From a virus: a DNA stretch of 48,295 nucleotides. Shown here piece by piece: positions 8,560 to 17,331 of the stretch. A program made the position numbers and the translations under genes. Location of the stretch: the IMG/VR virus record IMGVR_UViG_3300047666_000595, positions 1 through 48,295 of that record; one strand, given 5' to 3'. The notes beneath the pieces were generated by a model. The model was not told the origin of the DNA. It saw only the letters and a program-made list of their open reading frames with translations, and ran no database searches. How positions within the stretch are numbered: the stretch's first letter is position 1; each line of letters starts with the position of its first letter.

Positions 8560-9030
8560 TTAAAAACCTGTTTCAATTAACAATGCAGGTGTTCTAAACA
8601 CTTTATACCATTTGAACATATATACCGGCGTTTTAATTTTGCCGGATGAACCAAGTGAAGTGGTTGCCGGTCCGCTGGTGATCTTACCCCTCATTGTAGT
8701 TGTTTCGCCATTCGGCAAAATTCGTACAAGAGTGATCGTATCATTAGCGCTGGGAGATCCTTTTTCACTGCGATTTGCGTTATAGATAGTTTGCAAAATT
8801 TCATGATCATCAGTTGCAGGTATAACCGCAATAGATGCCTCAATTGGATTTTGAACGGTCCATGAAATATCATCGCCGTTGGTGCCAAGCTCCATATCTG
8901 CAATGTCAGTATTTGGAACATCAAACGGATCCGTGTCTTTCGGAAATGCCGAAATAGGCAGCGGCACATTTGCAAAAGTTTTTGACGCGCTGATCGTGTA
9001 TATCGCGCCATTGTGGGAAGTATCAGCCAT
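8560..9030 (-). CDS. Tail tube protein, DUF3277-type, 156 aa
   Basis: The inner tail tube subunit. Size, and position directly after the sheath and before the chaperones, are the main evidence. The N-terminal half begins with an ASKTFANVPLPISAFPKD-type segment and is followed by DPFDVPNTD, typical of DUF3277 proteins. It follows the sheath gene by 11 bases and is expected to be one of the most expressed late genes. Confidence 0.78.
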   Translation of the reverse strand: MADTSHNGAIYTISASKTFANVPLPISAFPKDTDPFDVPNTDIADMELGTNGDDISWTVQNPIEASIAVIPATDDHEILQTIYNANRSEKGSPSANDTITLVRILPNGETTTMRGKITSGPATTSLGSSGKIKTPVYMFKWYKVFRTPALLIETGF

Positions 9031-9041
9031 GTTATAACCCC

Positions 9042-10520
9042 TTAAATTAAGCTGTGACGGCCATTAACTTTGTCAACGCTGTCTCTTTTAGCGTAAACAA
9101 GTAAATAGTCCATAGTGTTATCGGTGGCGTTTGTTGTAACGTTGTACCAATAACCGCGAGATTGCACTTCAAGATAGGCTGTGCTATTGCCCGTTATCTG
9201 AGTGATGAAATTAATCTGAGTGGTTGTTAATGTTTTGCCAACAGCAATTGAACCATTAGAAAGTGCCAAGGCAATTCCAGCATCTAAATAACTGATGCCG
9301 ATACTTTGACCAACCAGGTCAGCAGATACCTGTTGCAGTGCCAAAAACATGCTTAAAAACTGTGATTTTAAATATGACTTTAACCACTGTTCGTTGGCGT
9401 GCACACCCATTGCTTTCGGTGCAGTTGAGCCACCTGTTAAACGTCCACGTTGGAAAAACGATCTTTGCACGCCAGCTTCTTGTGTTTGACCATAATAGTT
9501 AACACCTAAATCATCATTTATTTTGGCTTCTGCATCATCTAAAACTGATGGAGTTAAGCGACTGTCAGCGTAAAACATAAAGCTTGCACTGGCTGCGGGT
9601 CGCTCATAGTTCAATGAGGCAAGAATTGCAGCGGGTAACAACTCAGGATATTGAGTGGCAAGCGGTGCCAAAACCAATCCAGTTGAAGCAAATCCACTTA
9701 CCAAGCCAGCAATTGCGGATCGGTTAGTTGTTAATACTCGCTGAAAGTTCATAAACTCAACATTGCGACCATTGGCAAACGTTGCACGTTCAACAATCTG
9801 ATCGTTAGTTAAATCTCCAATAAAATCATACGAGCCGTAATTATTACTTAATGACGTTGAAGTGCTTAAAGCATCTGTAACAGTTTGCACGGCAACACCA
9901 TTGCTAAACGTGGCATTTTCGCCAAACCCTAATGAGTCAAGCAATCCAGCGGTCACAACAGCAAACGAAATTTCACCATCTGCAGTGCCATTGGTATCAA
10001 AATCAAAGGTTGTACGTGAGGCGTCAAAGGCAACGGTGGTTGCAGCCATTGCGCCGCCCGTGGCTTGTATAGCTGTTTGCAATGCGCTTGCCACTTCTGC
10101 ATAAGTTGTATCGGCTGAGAAGTCCAAAGCCGTTACATTAAACGCAACACCCGCTAGGGTGATATTAAAGGCACCAGCGGTAACCGCATTTAATACGCTT
10201 AGCAATGGCAATTTAGAGCCGAATACTTGCGCGCTTGTTGCTGCGTCTGCAAAGCGTGAAAATTGAATATTCTTGGGTGACGTGGCGACTTTGGAAATAA
10301 ATCCAAAGTAATAAGCGGCCCGTTTATATTCTTCACTTGTTGAGCCGAAATACTCGCGCAGTGATGTTTCAAGCGTGCTTGATGAAAAGTTAAGCACTGC
10401 ACCAGTCGGCACGCGCTCGTTCGTTGTAAAAAGTCTCAGCAGTAATTCGCGGGTTGGAACGGCATCACCGCCACCCACCGCGCTTACTACGTCAACATAC
10501 CGGTTACTTGATATTGACAT
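9042..10520 (-). CDS. Tail sheath protein, DUF3383, 492 aa
   Basis: The contractile sheath subunit. Length, the N-terminal arm (SSNRYVDVVSAVGGGDAVPT), the central FSADTTYAEVASALQTAIQA segment and the C-terminal QLITQITG-like region fit DUF3383 sheath proteins. It is followed by the tube gene, the universal sheath-tube order. The ATG at 10520 has an AGAAGG site about 8 bases upstream. Upstream are plus-strand cassette genes, so this gene needs its own promoter or readthrough antisense to them. Confidence 0.85.
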   Translation of the reverse strand: MSISSNRYVDVVSAVGGGDAVPTRELLLRLFTTNERVPTGAVLNFSSSTLETSLREYFGSTSEEYKRAAYYFGFISKVATSPKNIQFSRFADAATSAQVFGSKLPLLSVLNAVTAGAFNITLAGVAFNVTALDFSADTTYAEVASALQTAIQATGGAMAATTVAFDASRTTFDFDTNGTADGEISFAVVTAGLLDSLGFGENATFSNGVAVQTVTDALSTSTSLSNNYGSYDFIGDLTNDQIVERATFANGRNVEFMNFQRVLTTNRSAIAGLVSGFASTGLVLAPLATQYPELLPAAILASLNYERPAASASFMFYADSRLTPSVLDDAEAKINDDLGVNYYGQTQEAGVQRSFFQRGRLTGGSTAPKAMGVHANEQWLKSYLKSQFLSMFLALQQVSADLVGQSIGISYLDAGIALALSNGSIAVGKTLTTTQINFITQITGNSTAYLEVQSRGYWYNVTTNATDNTMDYLLVYAKRDSVDKVNGRHSLI

Positions 10521-10606
10521 TAATATTTACCTTCTGTTTATTACATGCATGTAAAGACATCATTCTACATCCAGAATGTTTTATAAGCAAAATATTGAAA
10601 TAAAGT

Positions 10607-10634
10607 TTGCACAACTGCAATACTGTGTTATTGT
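10607..10634 (+). promoter_or_regulatory. Promoter of the shared family (site 1)
   Basis: TTGCAC, a 16-base spacer (AACTGCAATACTGTGT) and TATTGT, followed by GTGGG. CAATA and TATTG flank six bases as an inverted repeat. It drives the cassette beginning at 10672. Its 5' leader (CTAACC-GAAGCGAG) is nearly the same as that of the gene at 44121. Confidence 0.8.
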
Positions 10635-10671
10635 GTGGGTATTGAAGCAACTAACCCGAAGCGAGAATATT

Positions 10672-10860
10672 ATGAGTGATGAAGTAAACTGGAATAATCC
10701 TGTGACTTTCCAAGCATCAAAAGAAGGGTTTGAGGTTAAAGCTATAAAATTTAACGATGGGTACAAAATAAGTTCTCCCCATTTAGGGTTTTGCGTTGAT
10801 AAATACGGCAAACCTTTTAACAGGGGGTTAGGTAAAGAGTACCACGTTAAAAATGAATAG
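10672..10860 (+). CDS. Small unknown protein, 62 aa (cassette 1)
   Basis: First gene of a plus-strand cassette inside the minus-strand virion operon. The start ATG at 10672 is chosen over an in-frame upstream start because it follows the AAGCGAG site and lies downstream of the promoter's -10 box. The protein is soluble and aromatic-rich, with no recognised domain. Confidence 0.7.
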   Translation: MSDEVNWNNPVTFQASKEGFEVKAIKFNDGYKISSPHLGFCVDKYGKPFNRGLGKEYHVKNE

Positions 10861-10879
10861 CTTACTTTAGAACTAAACC

Positions 10880-10891
10880 GCCCCACGGGGC
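10880..10891 (+). other. Short GC hairpin between cassette genes
   Basis: GCCC and GGGC arms around CACG just after the stop at 10860. A related sequence (ACCCTACGGGGCATC) follows the next gene at about 11126. These repeated intercistronic elements may stabilise mRNA or mark cassette joints. Confidence 0.45.
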
Positions 10892-10913
10892 ACCAACCAA
10901 AAAGGCACTAACC

Positions 10914-11108
10914 ATGTGGATTTTAATATTGACTTTAACCATGACAAACGTTATGGACGGCGGCACCAGTATAGAAATTGAAGTAATACAGGGAATTTCA
11001 ACCAGTTCTTTGTGCTCAACAATTGGATCTAGTTGGAAGGGATCAATTCAAAATCCACAAAATACAGATGTAAAGGCGTCATATATCTGCAGACGGGCTC
11101 AAAACTAA
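10914..11108 (+). CDS. Small secreted or membrane-anchored protein, 64 aa (cassette 1)
   Basis: Begins MWILILTLTMT, a short hydrophobic N-terminus that could be a signal or anchor, and has two Cys residues (SSLCST and YICRR) that could pair outside the cytoplasm. An AAAGGC site precedes the ATG. Function not recognised. Confidence 0.6.
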   Translation: MWILILTLTMTNVMDGGTSIEIEVIQGISTSSLCSTIGSSWKGSIQNPQNTDVKASYICRRAQN

Positions 11109-11154
11109 ACATCCTTAATATTAAAACCCTACGGGGCATCAACGAGGTAAGACA

Positions 11155-11772
11155 ATGGATATTAAAAGTACAATGTGCAGGATTAGTGATTTGACACCAG
11201 ATCAGGTTGATAGCTTGCGTGCTGCAATGCCTGATAGTGATGCTTTTGATTTTGGCAGAAATGAATTTTTTATAGGGGTTACTGCAATTGGAACGTCTGG
11301 CACTTGGGTTGACGCAGGTGAATCAACAATTGTAAGCTACGACGAAATGATGCAACTACTAACGGGGAAAGATATGGGATTTACTAAGCAAGATTTAATT
11401 AAGTTGGCAGAGACTGAAAGTGTATTTGTTAGATACAGAAAGGGCGACTATAGAATTTATCTTGACGGTATTTTTAACGGTGAAAATTGGGTTTCTATCG
11501 ATGATTTTAATGAAGATTTAAATTGTAGTAACAATAGTAGATTAGATGTGATGTCTGTCTACACATGCAACCCGCGACAAGCTCTTTTAGGTCAGCTTGA
11601 AGGCATTGGATTAACCCAAGTCTGGGAGCGTACAGAGCTAACCCCAGCACAGCAAGAAATGGAAGTGTTGCAAGCTAAAATGGATAAGTTTCAAGCTAAG
11701 ATGGACGAGCTGCAAGAGCAAATGAAAGTCGCCAAGGCTAAACTTTACCTTCAGGGCGATTGGGGAGAGTAA
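11155..11772 (+). CDS. Unknown protein with C-terminal coiled coil, 205 aa (cassette 1)
   Basis: Residues 1-160 are a mixed soluble domain with no motif I recognise. Residues 163-198 form a clear heptad coiled coil (MEVLQAKMDKFQAKMDELQ), suggesting oligomerisation. The ATG at 11155 follows a GAGGTAAGAC site. It ends 44 bases before the convergent end of the tail completion gene, with no strong terminator between them. Confidence 0.7.
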   Translation: MDIKSTMCRISDLTPDQVDSLRAAMPDSDAFDFGRNEFFIGVTAIGTSGTWVDAGESTIVSYDEMMQLLTGKDMGFTKQDLIKLAETESVFVRYRKGDYRIYLDGIFNGENWVSIDDFNEDLNCSNNSRLDVMSVYTCNPRQALLGQLEGIGLTQVWERTELTPAQQEMEVLQAKMDKFQAKMDELQEQMKVAKAKLYLQGDWGE

Positions 11773-11816
11773 TTATGAACCCCTTAAAAGTCACTTTGCC
11801 AAACCGTCAATGATGG

Positions 11817-12374
11817 CTAAACATCCTCAATAACTCCAACCCCCACATCAACATAATCAGCTACTTTAGTAATTTTACTTGAGTAGTTGATTTGTAAATC
11901 AAAATTAGGCAGTGATTCAAAGCGGTCTTTATCGTTGGTAAAAAATACCGGTCTTACACTACTAAGTTCCTGCACAAATATTTTATTAACCCGCAATGCC
12001 TTGATCGCATCAGGGCTGTTTAGTAAGTCGCGGATCAGGTCTGCCATGTCTTCTGGCGTTCGTGCATTGATATCTGACTCATCAAAATAATGGGCAACAC
12101 TAATTTGAATGGCTTTGTTTAATTGTTGAAAGTCAGTCCGTTTGAAAGGTTCTCCACCGGCTTCAATGGCATAAGATCTGCCATGACCGTCATTGCCTTT
12201 AGTGACGGTAAAAAGAAAGACGCTTGTTTTAATCGGTCCATTCTGGCTTGCACCGGTGTACTGGTTTGTGGGTTGCTGGCTTCTTCCAACTTCAAAAGCA
12301 GTAACGCCCACCAAGGTTAATTGGCGCTCAATTTCTGCGATTATATAGTTAAACATTTGGTTATCATTCATCAT
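11817..12374 (-). CDS. Tail completion / neck protein (LIC_12616-like), 185 aa
   Basis: Position between the head-closure gene and the sheath gene, and the sequence character (LTLVGVTAFEVGRSQQPTNQ near 18-36), fit the neck-terminator family that caps the tail tube. Two adjacent ATGs exist; the second, at 12371, is better spaced from the GGGG site. It overlaps the preceding gene by 11 bases. Confidence 0.65.
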   Translation of the reverse strand: MMNDNQMFNYIIAEIERQLTLVGVTAFEVGRSQQPTNQYTGASQNGPIKTSVFLFTVTKGNDGHGRSYAIEAGGEPFKRTDFQQLNKAIQISVAHYFDESDINARTPEDMADLIRDLLNSPDAIKALRVNKIFVQELSSVRPVFFTNDKDRFESLPNFDLQINYSSKITKVADYVDVGVGVIEDV

Positions 12375-12741
12375 ATTTCCCCAAGCGAACGCACATTACA
12401 AAAGTCCAGCCACCCGCCAAAAACCAAGCCGTGTCTTCTGCAACTTGCCACAAATATCCGTCATAAATAATCTGATCGGCATTAGTATCGCGTGACAGAG
12501 TACTTATCAAATTTGTGTCATATATTTTTATATATGCCTTTTTAAAGTCAAGGCCCATGCTTTTATATTGAGTAGAATTTACCGGCTGAACACTTCCTGC
12601 CATGTTGTCGGGTTCACCAAATGAACTAATGAAAAAGCCAGCAGCGTTTCGGGTTCTGCTTTCGTATTTTCTAAGCTGATAATCTTGCTTGCCAATGACC
12701 GTTTGTGCAGTGGATAACAGGTTTATTGGGAAATTACGCAT
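12364..12741 (-). CDS. Head closure / head-tail joining protein, 125 aa
   Basis: A small beta-rich protein in the connector block. It contains the QLRKYESRTRNAAGFF and DNMAGSVQPVN segments, the latter typical of collar proteins of this phage group. It overlaps the gene before it by one base and the tail completion gene by 11 bases. The role follows from position. Confidence 0.6.
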   Translation of the reverse strand: MRNFPINLLSTAQTVIGKQDYQLRKYESRTRNAAGFFISSFGEPDNMAGSVQPVNSTQYKSMGLDFKKAYIKIYDTNLISTLSRDTNADQIIYDGYLWQVAEDTAWFLAGGWTFVMCVRLGKYDE

Positions 12742-13295
12742 TATTCAAACTCTCCCACGTTGTAAGTGATCGTTGTAAACATTGTACTAGAATCTTTCAA
12801 GGGCGTATTATTTGCGAATGGCTCACCAAGTTGGCCCGCTCCAGTTTCTCCCCTTGCAATAGCTGCAGCAACCGCGCCAACTAAAGTGCCGTTGATAGTT
12901 TGACCATCATTTTTAAGCTTTCTTAGTGCTAGGGTAACAGGTGATAAAGCTCTGTGCTGTCCGTTGATGGCGTTTTTAACATCGGCTTGAGCAGTTAAGC
13001 CTAAACTATTAAAAACATTACTCATTGTGGTTCTACCCTCAACAACCGCATTGGCTCCGCTATCTACCAGAGCAGCCCATTTGGTTTTGTTGTCTGCAAC
13101 TGCAGGCCGGAAAAATGGCCTTGGTGGTGCTGTCTTGGTTCCGAATTCTTGCCAGAATGCAACCTGGGCAACGGGCAATGAATCATCATAATTAGCAGAT
13201 GAAAACCAACCCACCTGCAATTTTTCCGCATGAGCATCTGCCAGCGCTTCTTGAAGCTTTTTAATCGCTGATAGATCAACGGTAACACTTCCCAT
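12741..13295 (-). CDS. HK97 gp10-like minor virion / neck protein, 184 aa
   Basis: Contains the VAFWQEFGTKTAPPRPFFRP motif near residues 44-64, typical of phage minor tail or neck proteins of the gp10-like superfamily, in which a loop rich in Pro/Arg contacts the connector. The ATG at 13295 shares one base with the stop of a 29-codon gene just upstream. The following head-closure gene overlaps it by one base. Confidence 0.75.
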   Translation of the reverse strand: MGSVTVDLSAIKKLQEALADAHAEKLQVGWFSSANYDDSLPVAQVAFWQEFGTKTAPPRPFFRPAVADNKTKWAALVDSGANAVVEGRTTMSNVFNSLGLTAQADVKNAINGQHRALSPVTLALRKLKNDGQTINGTLVGAVAAAIARGETGAGQLGEPFANNTPLKDSSTMFTTITYNVGEFE

Positions 13296-13384
13296 TAAAT
13301 TAGTGAAAGCAACGCGACAAAAAGAGCGCTTGTAATAACGCCCAAAAATACGCCTACTGTAAATAGTTTAAATTTAATAGCCAT
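13295..13384 (-). CDS. 29-aa single-span membrane peptide inside the head-tail operon
   Basis: ATG at 13384, directly after the stop of the DUF4054 gene at 13385, and TAA at 13297-13295, sharing its last A with the next ATG. The peptide starts MAIKFKLF and continues with about 21 hydrophobic residues (VGVFLGVITSALFVALL). The exact fit between its neighbours supports a real gene. It could be a small holin-like or inhibitory membrane peptide. No family recognised. Confidence 0.65.
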   Translation of the reverse strand: MAIKFKLFTVGVFLGVITSALFVALLSLI

Positions 13385-13816
13385 CTAAAACACCCCTCCA
13401 CCCTTTCTAAATGCTGCACGCTCATTATTGCCACCAGCATAAAAACCACCGACAGCTTGCCCGCCAAGCAGCGCGATCAACTCACGACCAAACGGCGACG
13501 AGTTAAACCAATAATGCCATTCGTCATCAACCAATGGCGTTGCGAGGGAGACACTAACATCACCCTCACTGGCTTGTGTGATAACACCAATGTTATTACC
13601 GGCGTTAACCTGATCTCTAATATATAGCAAATGAGCGAGCATGGATTGCAATGCATATTCGCGGCACGTAGTCGCCATGGTGCAATCATTATCTGCAATA
13701 TAGCATTTGCCAATTTCATACTGGGCGTTTAGCAGCGCGTCAGGGTGAGTGGCTTGGTTAGCATAAAGCGGAAAGTTAACCCGAAAAGTTGCTATATTTA
13801 GAGCGATTAAAGCCAT
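13385..13816 (-). CDS. Head completion protein, DUF4054-type, 143 aa
   Basis: Connector protein binding the portal from below. The N-terminal FRVNFPLYANQ and the helical core with YALQSMLAHLLYIR, followed by a Gly-rich C-terminus, match DUF4054 proteins that follow DUF2184 capsid genes. Its stop is immediately followed by the ATG of the 29-aa peptide. Confidence 0.75.
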   Translation of the reverse strand: MALIALNIATFRVNFPLYANQATHPDALLNAQYEIGKCYIADNDCTMATTCREYALQSMLAHLLYIRDQVNAGNNIGVITQASEGDVSVSLATPLVDDEWHYWFNSSPFGRELIALLGGQAVGGFYAGGNNERAAFRKGGGVF

Positions 13817-13821
13817 TGTTT

Positions 13822-14238
13822 TTACTCGTCTACAGGGCCAGTTTTAGGAATAGCTTTAGACTTGGCTTTTAATTGTGCCTCAGTCATCTGTGCTGATTTG
13901 TCAGCTTTTTCCACTTCTGGTTGATCACCAATAGTAATAAAGCCAGCACTAACGCGACGCATAAAGCCTGGGTGATCTTTAAGAGTTTTAAGTTGTGATG
14001 CACTAACTTCAGTGATCGCCCATTTAGTTTTACGTTGCATTTTGTTTGACGCGCTAAAAGCTACATTTGCACCGCCCGCAATAATAATGGCGCTGTCAAT
14101 ATTATTATAACTTTGCTCTTTTGATTCTTTTTTCTTTTCGTAGTGAGCGATCACCACATCGTTTGATGCTTGAGAATAAATTTTTGTCATCAATTCTGAT
14201 TCTGGCTGTTCTGTTTTTGACTGTTCTGTCTTGTTCAT
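13822..14238 (-). CDS. Unknown head-operon protein, 138 aa
   Basis: Lies just downstream of the capsid gene and its terminator and begins with AGGTG five bases before the ATG. The protein is rich in Lys, Glu and Ser, has a SAIIIAGGANVAFS segment near residues 48-62, and ends in a Lys-rich tail. Possibly a head accessory or decoration protein. I do not recognise a family. Confidence 0.6.
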   Translation of the reverse strand: MNKTEQSKTEQPESELMTKIYSQASNDVVIAHYEKKKESKEQSYNNIDSAIIIAGGANVAFSASNKMQRKTKWAITEVSASQLKTLKDHPGFMRRVSAGFITIGDQPEVEKADKSAQMTEAQLKAKSKAIPKTGPVDE

Positions 14239-14330
14239 TTTTGCACCTGTTATTTTGTTGATTAATATTGATATGGGCTTTTAGTTTACACCGTAATATA
14301 AACAAAATCTATTCTTGAAGTTTTGGCAAT

Positions 14331-14361
14331 AAAAAAGGGAGCCTCTAAGCTCCCTTTTTTT
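14331..14361 (-). terminator. Terminator after the major capsid gene
   Basis: Perfect 12-bp stem (AAAAAAGGGAGC / GCTCCCTTTTTT) with a 6-base loop and flanking T runs in both directions. It follows the capsid stop at 14376 on the minus strand and would make the capsid mRNA the most abundant segment. Confidence 0.9.
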
Positions 14362-14375
14362 ATTACTTTTAGATA

Positions 14376-15503
14376 TTAAATATCAGTAAAGCGAACAACA
14401 GCGTAAGGACGCTTGGTAAAGATACCAGCATACGCCGCTGTATAACCTTCAGTTGTGCCACCCTTTTCATTCTGGACAGTGCCCATGGCGCGCATTTTAG
14501 CCGGTACAACTTGGATCATTGATTGACCGCCATCAGTGCCAGAGTTATCAACAGAAACCGCTTTAAGGTAAAAAACGTTTTCGCCTGCATTGGCAAGGTT
14601 GAATTGTGGAACAGTGACAACTTGCAAGGTTGGATAGTTTTTAGATAACCATTCCATTGCAGTCATGCCGTTAGTAAACGAACCATCCGAACGGGTTAAG
14701 AAATGATTAAACGCCAGAGGAATTTCAAGGCTTAGCGCGTTTGATGTCGGGTCGATGTTACCACCGGCCTGAATTTCTAAGGCGCGTAAAGCTGTTGAAA
14801 GATCGTTAATAATTTCAACCGTTGTTTTACTTGCAAATGTAGTGTTACCACCTGCACCCGTTGCAACAGTGACATAAGCGGGTAAATTAGGATCGTTTAA
14901 GATACCGTAAGTCTTTCCCGTGCCAACGTTAAAGCCGTTAAAAGCGATGTCATTACGTAAGATTTCAAAGCCTTCAGCAAGAGCAACGCGTTTTTCATTT
15001 TGTGGAGCAGTACCAGTGGCAGCGGATCGAGCGTCGGCTAATTGGGTTTGCTGCACACCTAATTCAAAGCGGACAACTTGACGGCGTTCATAAGTCTCGT
15101 TAAATGATACTAATGGAACGCCACCGTGATCACTATAAAGCTGAGCATTTGAAGTATGTTCCATTGTCTTTAAAACAATTTCTTCAAAGTGCCATTCACC
15201 AGCAGTAACAACCGGCGCAACCTGATCCGCTTTTCGTACAACCGTAAGGATGTTGACAACACCAGGTAAAAATTCCTGTAAAAATTGGACAGGCGTGCCA
15301 TTTGAGGGCGTGGTTACTGGTTGAGTTATGCCCGCATCCAATGCAATGCTTATCGCATTACGGTTGAAGCTGCGTGCAAATTCAGGACTAACCGAGATCC
15401 CAAGTTTTTCTAAAGATGAAGGACGAGAGGCCAAAGCCGTAACCGCCGCCGCATCCATTGCGATCCCTTCAGCAGGGAATTTATATTTTAATTGTGTTTG
15501 CAT
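14376..15503 (-). CDS. Major capsid protein, DUF2184-type, 375 aa
   Basis: HK97-fold shell protein. Residues 1-60 are a probable scaffold-like N-arm (AVTALASRPSSLEKLGI). The core contains GEWHFEEIVLKTMEH near 118-132, then the region YERRQVVRFELGVQQTQLAD typical of DUF2184 capsids. It follows protease/scaffold and decoration genes and is followed by a strong terminator. Length and order fit the family well. Confidence 0.88.
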   Translation of the reverse strand: MQTQLKYKFPAEGIAMDAAAVTALASRPSSLEKLGISVSPEFARSFNRNAISIALDAGITQPVTTPSNGTPVQFLQEFLPGVVNILTVVRKADQVAPVVTAGEWHFEEIVLKTMEHTSNAQLYSDHGGVPLVSFNETYERRQVVRFELGVQQTQLADARSAATGTAPQNEKRVALAEGFEILRNDIAFNGFNVGTGKTYGILNDPNLPAYVTVATGAGGNTTFASKTTVEIINDLSTALRALEIQAGGNIDPTSNALSLEIPLAFNHFLTRSDGSFTNGMTAMEWLSKNYPTLQVVTVPQFNLANAGENVFYLKAVSVDNSGTDGGQSMIQVVPAKMRAMGTVQNEKGGTTEGYTAAYAGIFTKRPYAVVRFTDI

Positions 15504-15514
15504 AGATTACCCCT

Positions 15515-16018
15515 TTATGCGGTTTTAGCTGCAGTGCCAGCCATATCGAAATAGATTTCAGCAACACCAGCGCCAGTAACGTTTGATCCTTTGACCAATC
15601 CACCAGGCAATCGAGTATGCGAAGCGGGAGCGGTGGTCTCAGGTGGTGCAGTGGCTAAAATACCGGTTGCATCTGCATAGTATACAAAATCACCGTTAGC
15701 CGCCACAGCCGCAAGAGTCACGAACAAGTAACCGCGCTCAGCCACTTCCACTTGGCTTTCATTTGGTAAGAAAGCTTGTGCAGCAAGTGAAGGACGGATC
15801 GACGTTTTAGGGCTACATAAAATGCCAGCAAAATTGCCGTTAGCCGCCACACCAACATTGTTATCAGTTCCATCGAAAGTATTTACAACACGACCAACAA
15901 CGTTGTTGGCTTCGGTCGCCGAGTTAATAATAGCACCGCGAGATTCTTGATTGTGAGATCGAGAAAATTCACCAGGAATGCCAGTGGCTTGAAATTTATT
16001 TACAACTGATGATTGCAT
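15515..16018 (-). CDS. Capsid decoration (cement) protein, gp24-like, 167 aa
   Basis: Beta-rich protein with Gly/Ala/Thr repeats (GVAANGNFAGILCSPKT near 55-71; AERGYLFVTLAAVAANGDFVYY near 93-114). It is placed between the protease and capsid genes, where the structural cement family occurs. The ATG at 16018 has GGGG eight bases upstream. It stabilises the shell after expansion. Confidence 0.75.
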   Translation of the reverse strand: MQSSVVNKFQATGIPGEFSRSHNQESRGAIINSATEANNVVGRVVNTFDGTDNNVGVAANGNFAGILCSPKTSIRPSLAAQAFLPNESQVEVAERGYLFVTLAAVAANGDFVYYADATGILATAPPETTAPASHTRLPGGLVKGSNVTGAGVAEIYFDMAGTAAKTA

Positions 16019-16020
16019 GA

Positions 16021-17193
16021 TTACAGCCCCATTTTATCAAGAGTTTCAGATTTGGCAGATTCTTGACCGTCTAAAGCGGTTCCAGGATCTACCGTGTATG
16101 ATGGCGCTTTGCGGGCAGCTAAGTAGCCGCGCAATGTTGCAAGCTCCGCGCCTGAATCGCAAGCAATACCAAGTTTTTCAACTGCATACTTTGCAACGCC
16201 TTGAGCATCCAGATCGGCATGGTCAAAAGCGCCGACAATTTGCGAGGCTTTAGCTGCAAGATCTTGCTTTTCAGCAAATGCTTTCATGAATGCGTTGCCA
16301 TCCATTGCAGTTGATTTAAGGGTTTTAACCTCTTCTTGCAAAGCTTGAATAGCTGAATCCATAGCGCCAGACTTCTTCTCCTTGTCCTCGTCTTTGGCTT
16401 TCATCATTTTGTCATAAGCATCTTTAACGGCTTTTTCGTCCATGCCGTCCTTATGCATATCGCCAGTTTTAAGCGCTTTGGTCATTTCATCCATCGACTT
16501 TTCTTTCATTTCCATGTCTTCGGCTTTTTCTTTTTTCATGTTTTCCATACCTTTCGACATTTCATCCATGGCGGTTTGCATTGGAGATAATGCCTCCGCG
16601 ATCGCTTTTGCTACTTCTTTAAGATCCATAATTTCACCATTTGGTTTTAGTTTAAAATCTATGGAATCAAGCGCAAAAACCGCCCGATCCATTGCTACAC
16701 GAACATCTGAGCCCATGCGTGCATTGTCCACGCTGGCCAAATGGTTTCCTCGTATTTGTCTCTGAATGACGTCGTAAGGCTTCCCGCCAAAAGTACCACT
16801 CTGCATAATCCATTGACAGCGAAAGCCTAATGACAGCTCATTTAAACCCGCTTTTATAAGCTTTTTAAGGTCTTCACCAAAAAGCTTTAATTTAGAATAA
16901 AGAGTATCACCAACAAATTCCACGGTTTCACCGGTAACGCCTTGGACGCCAACATTCTCAGCCGGTGTATATCCTTCGCCTAGCATGACGTGTTCAGATA
17001 TCCACGGCGTTAACCTAAATGATTCGATGGTTTCAGGGTTGTTTAACTCTTCAACGGGGCGCCATACGTTATACGTTCTATCAGGCTCTAATTCTGGGCT
17101 GATACTTTTGCCTAGGTACTGGAAGATCCCCGACTTTGAAATAGGGTTTTTCGGTATAGTAATATAGCCGTTTTCATCTTCTATGTACTGCAT
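16021..17193 (-). CDS. Prohead protease fused to scaffold (DUF2213), 390 aa
   Basis: Residues 1-195 are the DUF2213 protease domain (SPELEPDRTYNVWRP; EGYTPAENVGVQGVTGE). HLASVDNARMGSDVRVAMDR follows near 165-185, and the His and Ser in the strands are likely catalytic. Residues 200-300 are a Met/Lys/Asp-rich coiled coil (MTKALKTGDMHKDGMDEK) that would serve as internal scaffold and be digested. The start is placed at 17193 (MQYIEDENG), not at the longer in-frame start, because the upstream codons run back into the opposite-strand promoter region and lack domain character. Confidence 0.85.
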   Translation of the reverse strand: MQYIEDENGYITIPKNPISKSGIFQYLGKSISPELEPDRTYNVWRPVEELNNPETIESFRLTPWISEHVMLGEGYTPAENVGVQGVTGETVEFVGDTLYSKLKLFGEDLKKLIKAGLNELSLGFRCQWIMQSGTFGGKPYDVIQRQIRGNHLASVDNARMGSDVRVAMDRAVFALDSIDFKLKPNGEIMDLKEVAKAIAEALSPMQTAMDEMSKGMENMKKEKAEDMEMKEKSMDEMTKALKTGDMHKDGMDEKAVKDAYDKMMKAKDEDKEKKSGAMDSAIQALQEEVKTLKSTAMDGNAFMKAFAEKQDLAAKASQIVGAFDHADLDAQGVAKYAVEKLGIACDSGAELATLRGYLAARKAPSYTVDPGTALDGQESAKSETLDKMGL

Positions 17194-17270
17194 AATTTTA
17201 TTAGTAGCCGCCTTGGTTTTAGCTAGTATATTGTAGATTGGGTTAGTATGCAAAATAGGTTTTAAAAGGG

Positions 17271-17298
17271 TTGCACAATTGCGATGCTGTGTTATTGT
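17271..17298 (+). promoter_or_regulatory. Promoter of the shared family (site 2)
   Basis: TTGCAC, a 16-base spacer (AATTGCGATGCTGTGT) and TATTGT followed by TTGGG, 33 bases before the ATG at 17332. The spacer shares TGC-AT-TGTGT with site 1. Confidence 0.8.
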
Positions 17299-17331
17299 TT
17301 GGGTCTTGCAGTATCTAACCGGAACATAGAC

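Noticed and set aside
11775-11813. 12-codon frame after the coiled-coil gene of cassette 1
   Set aside because: Too short to support. The GGAGAG before it is at the end of the preceding gene, and nothing else supports it.
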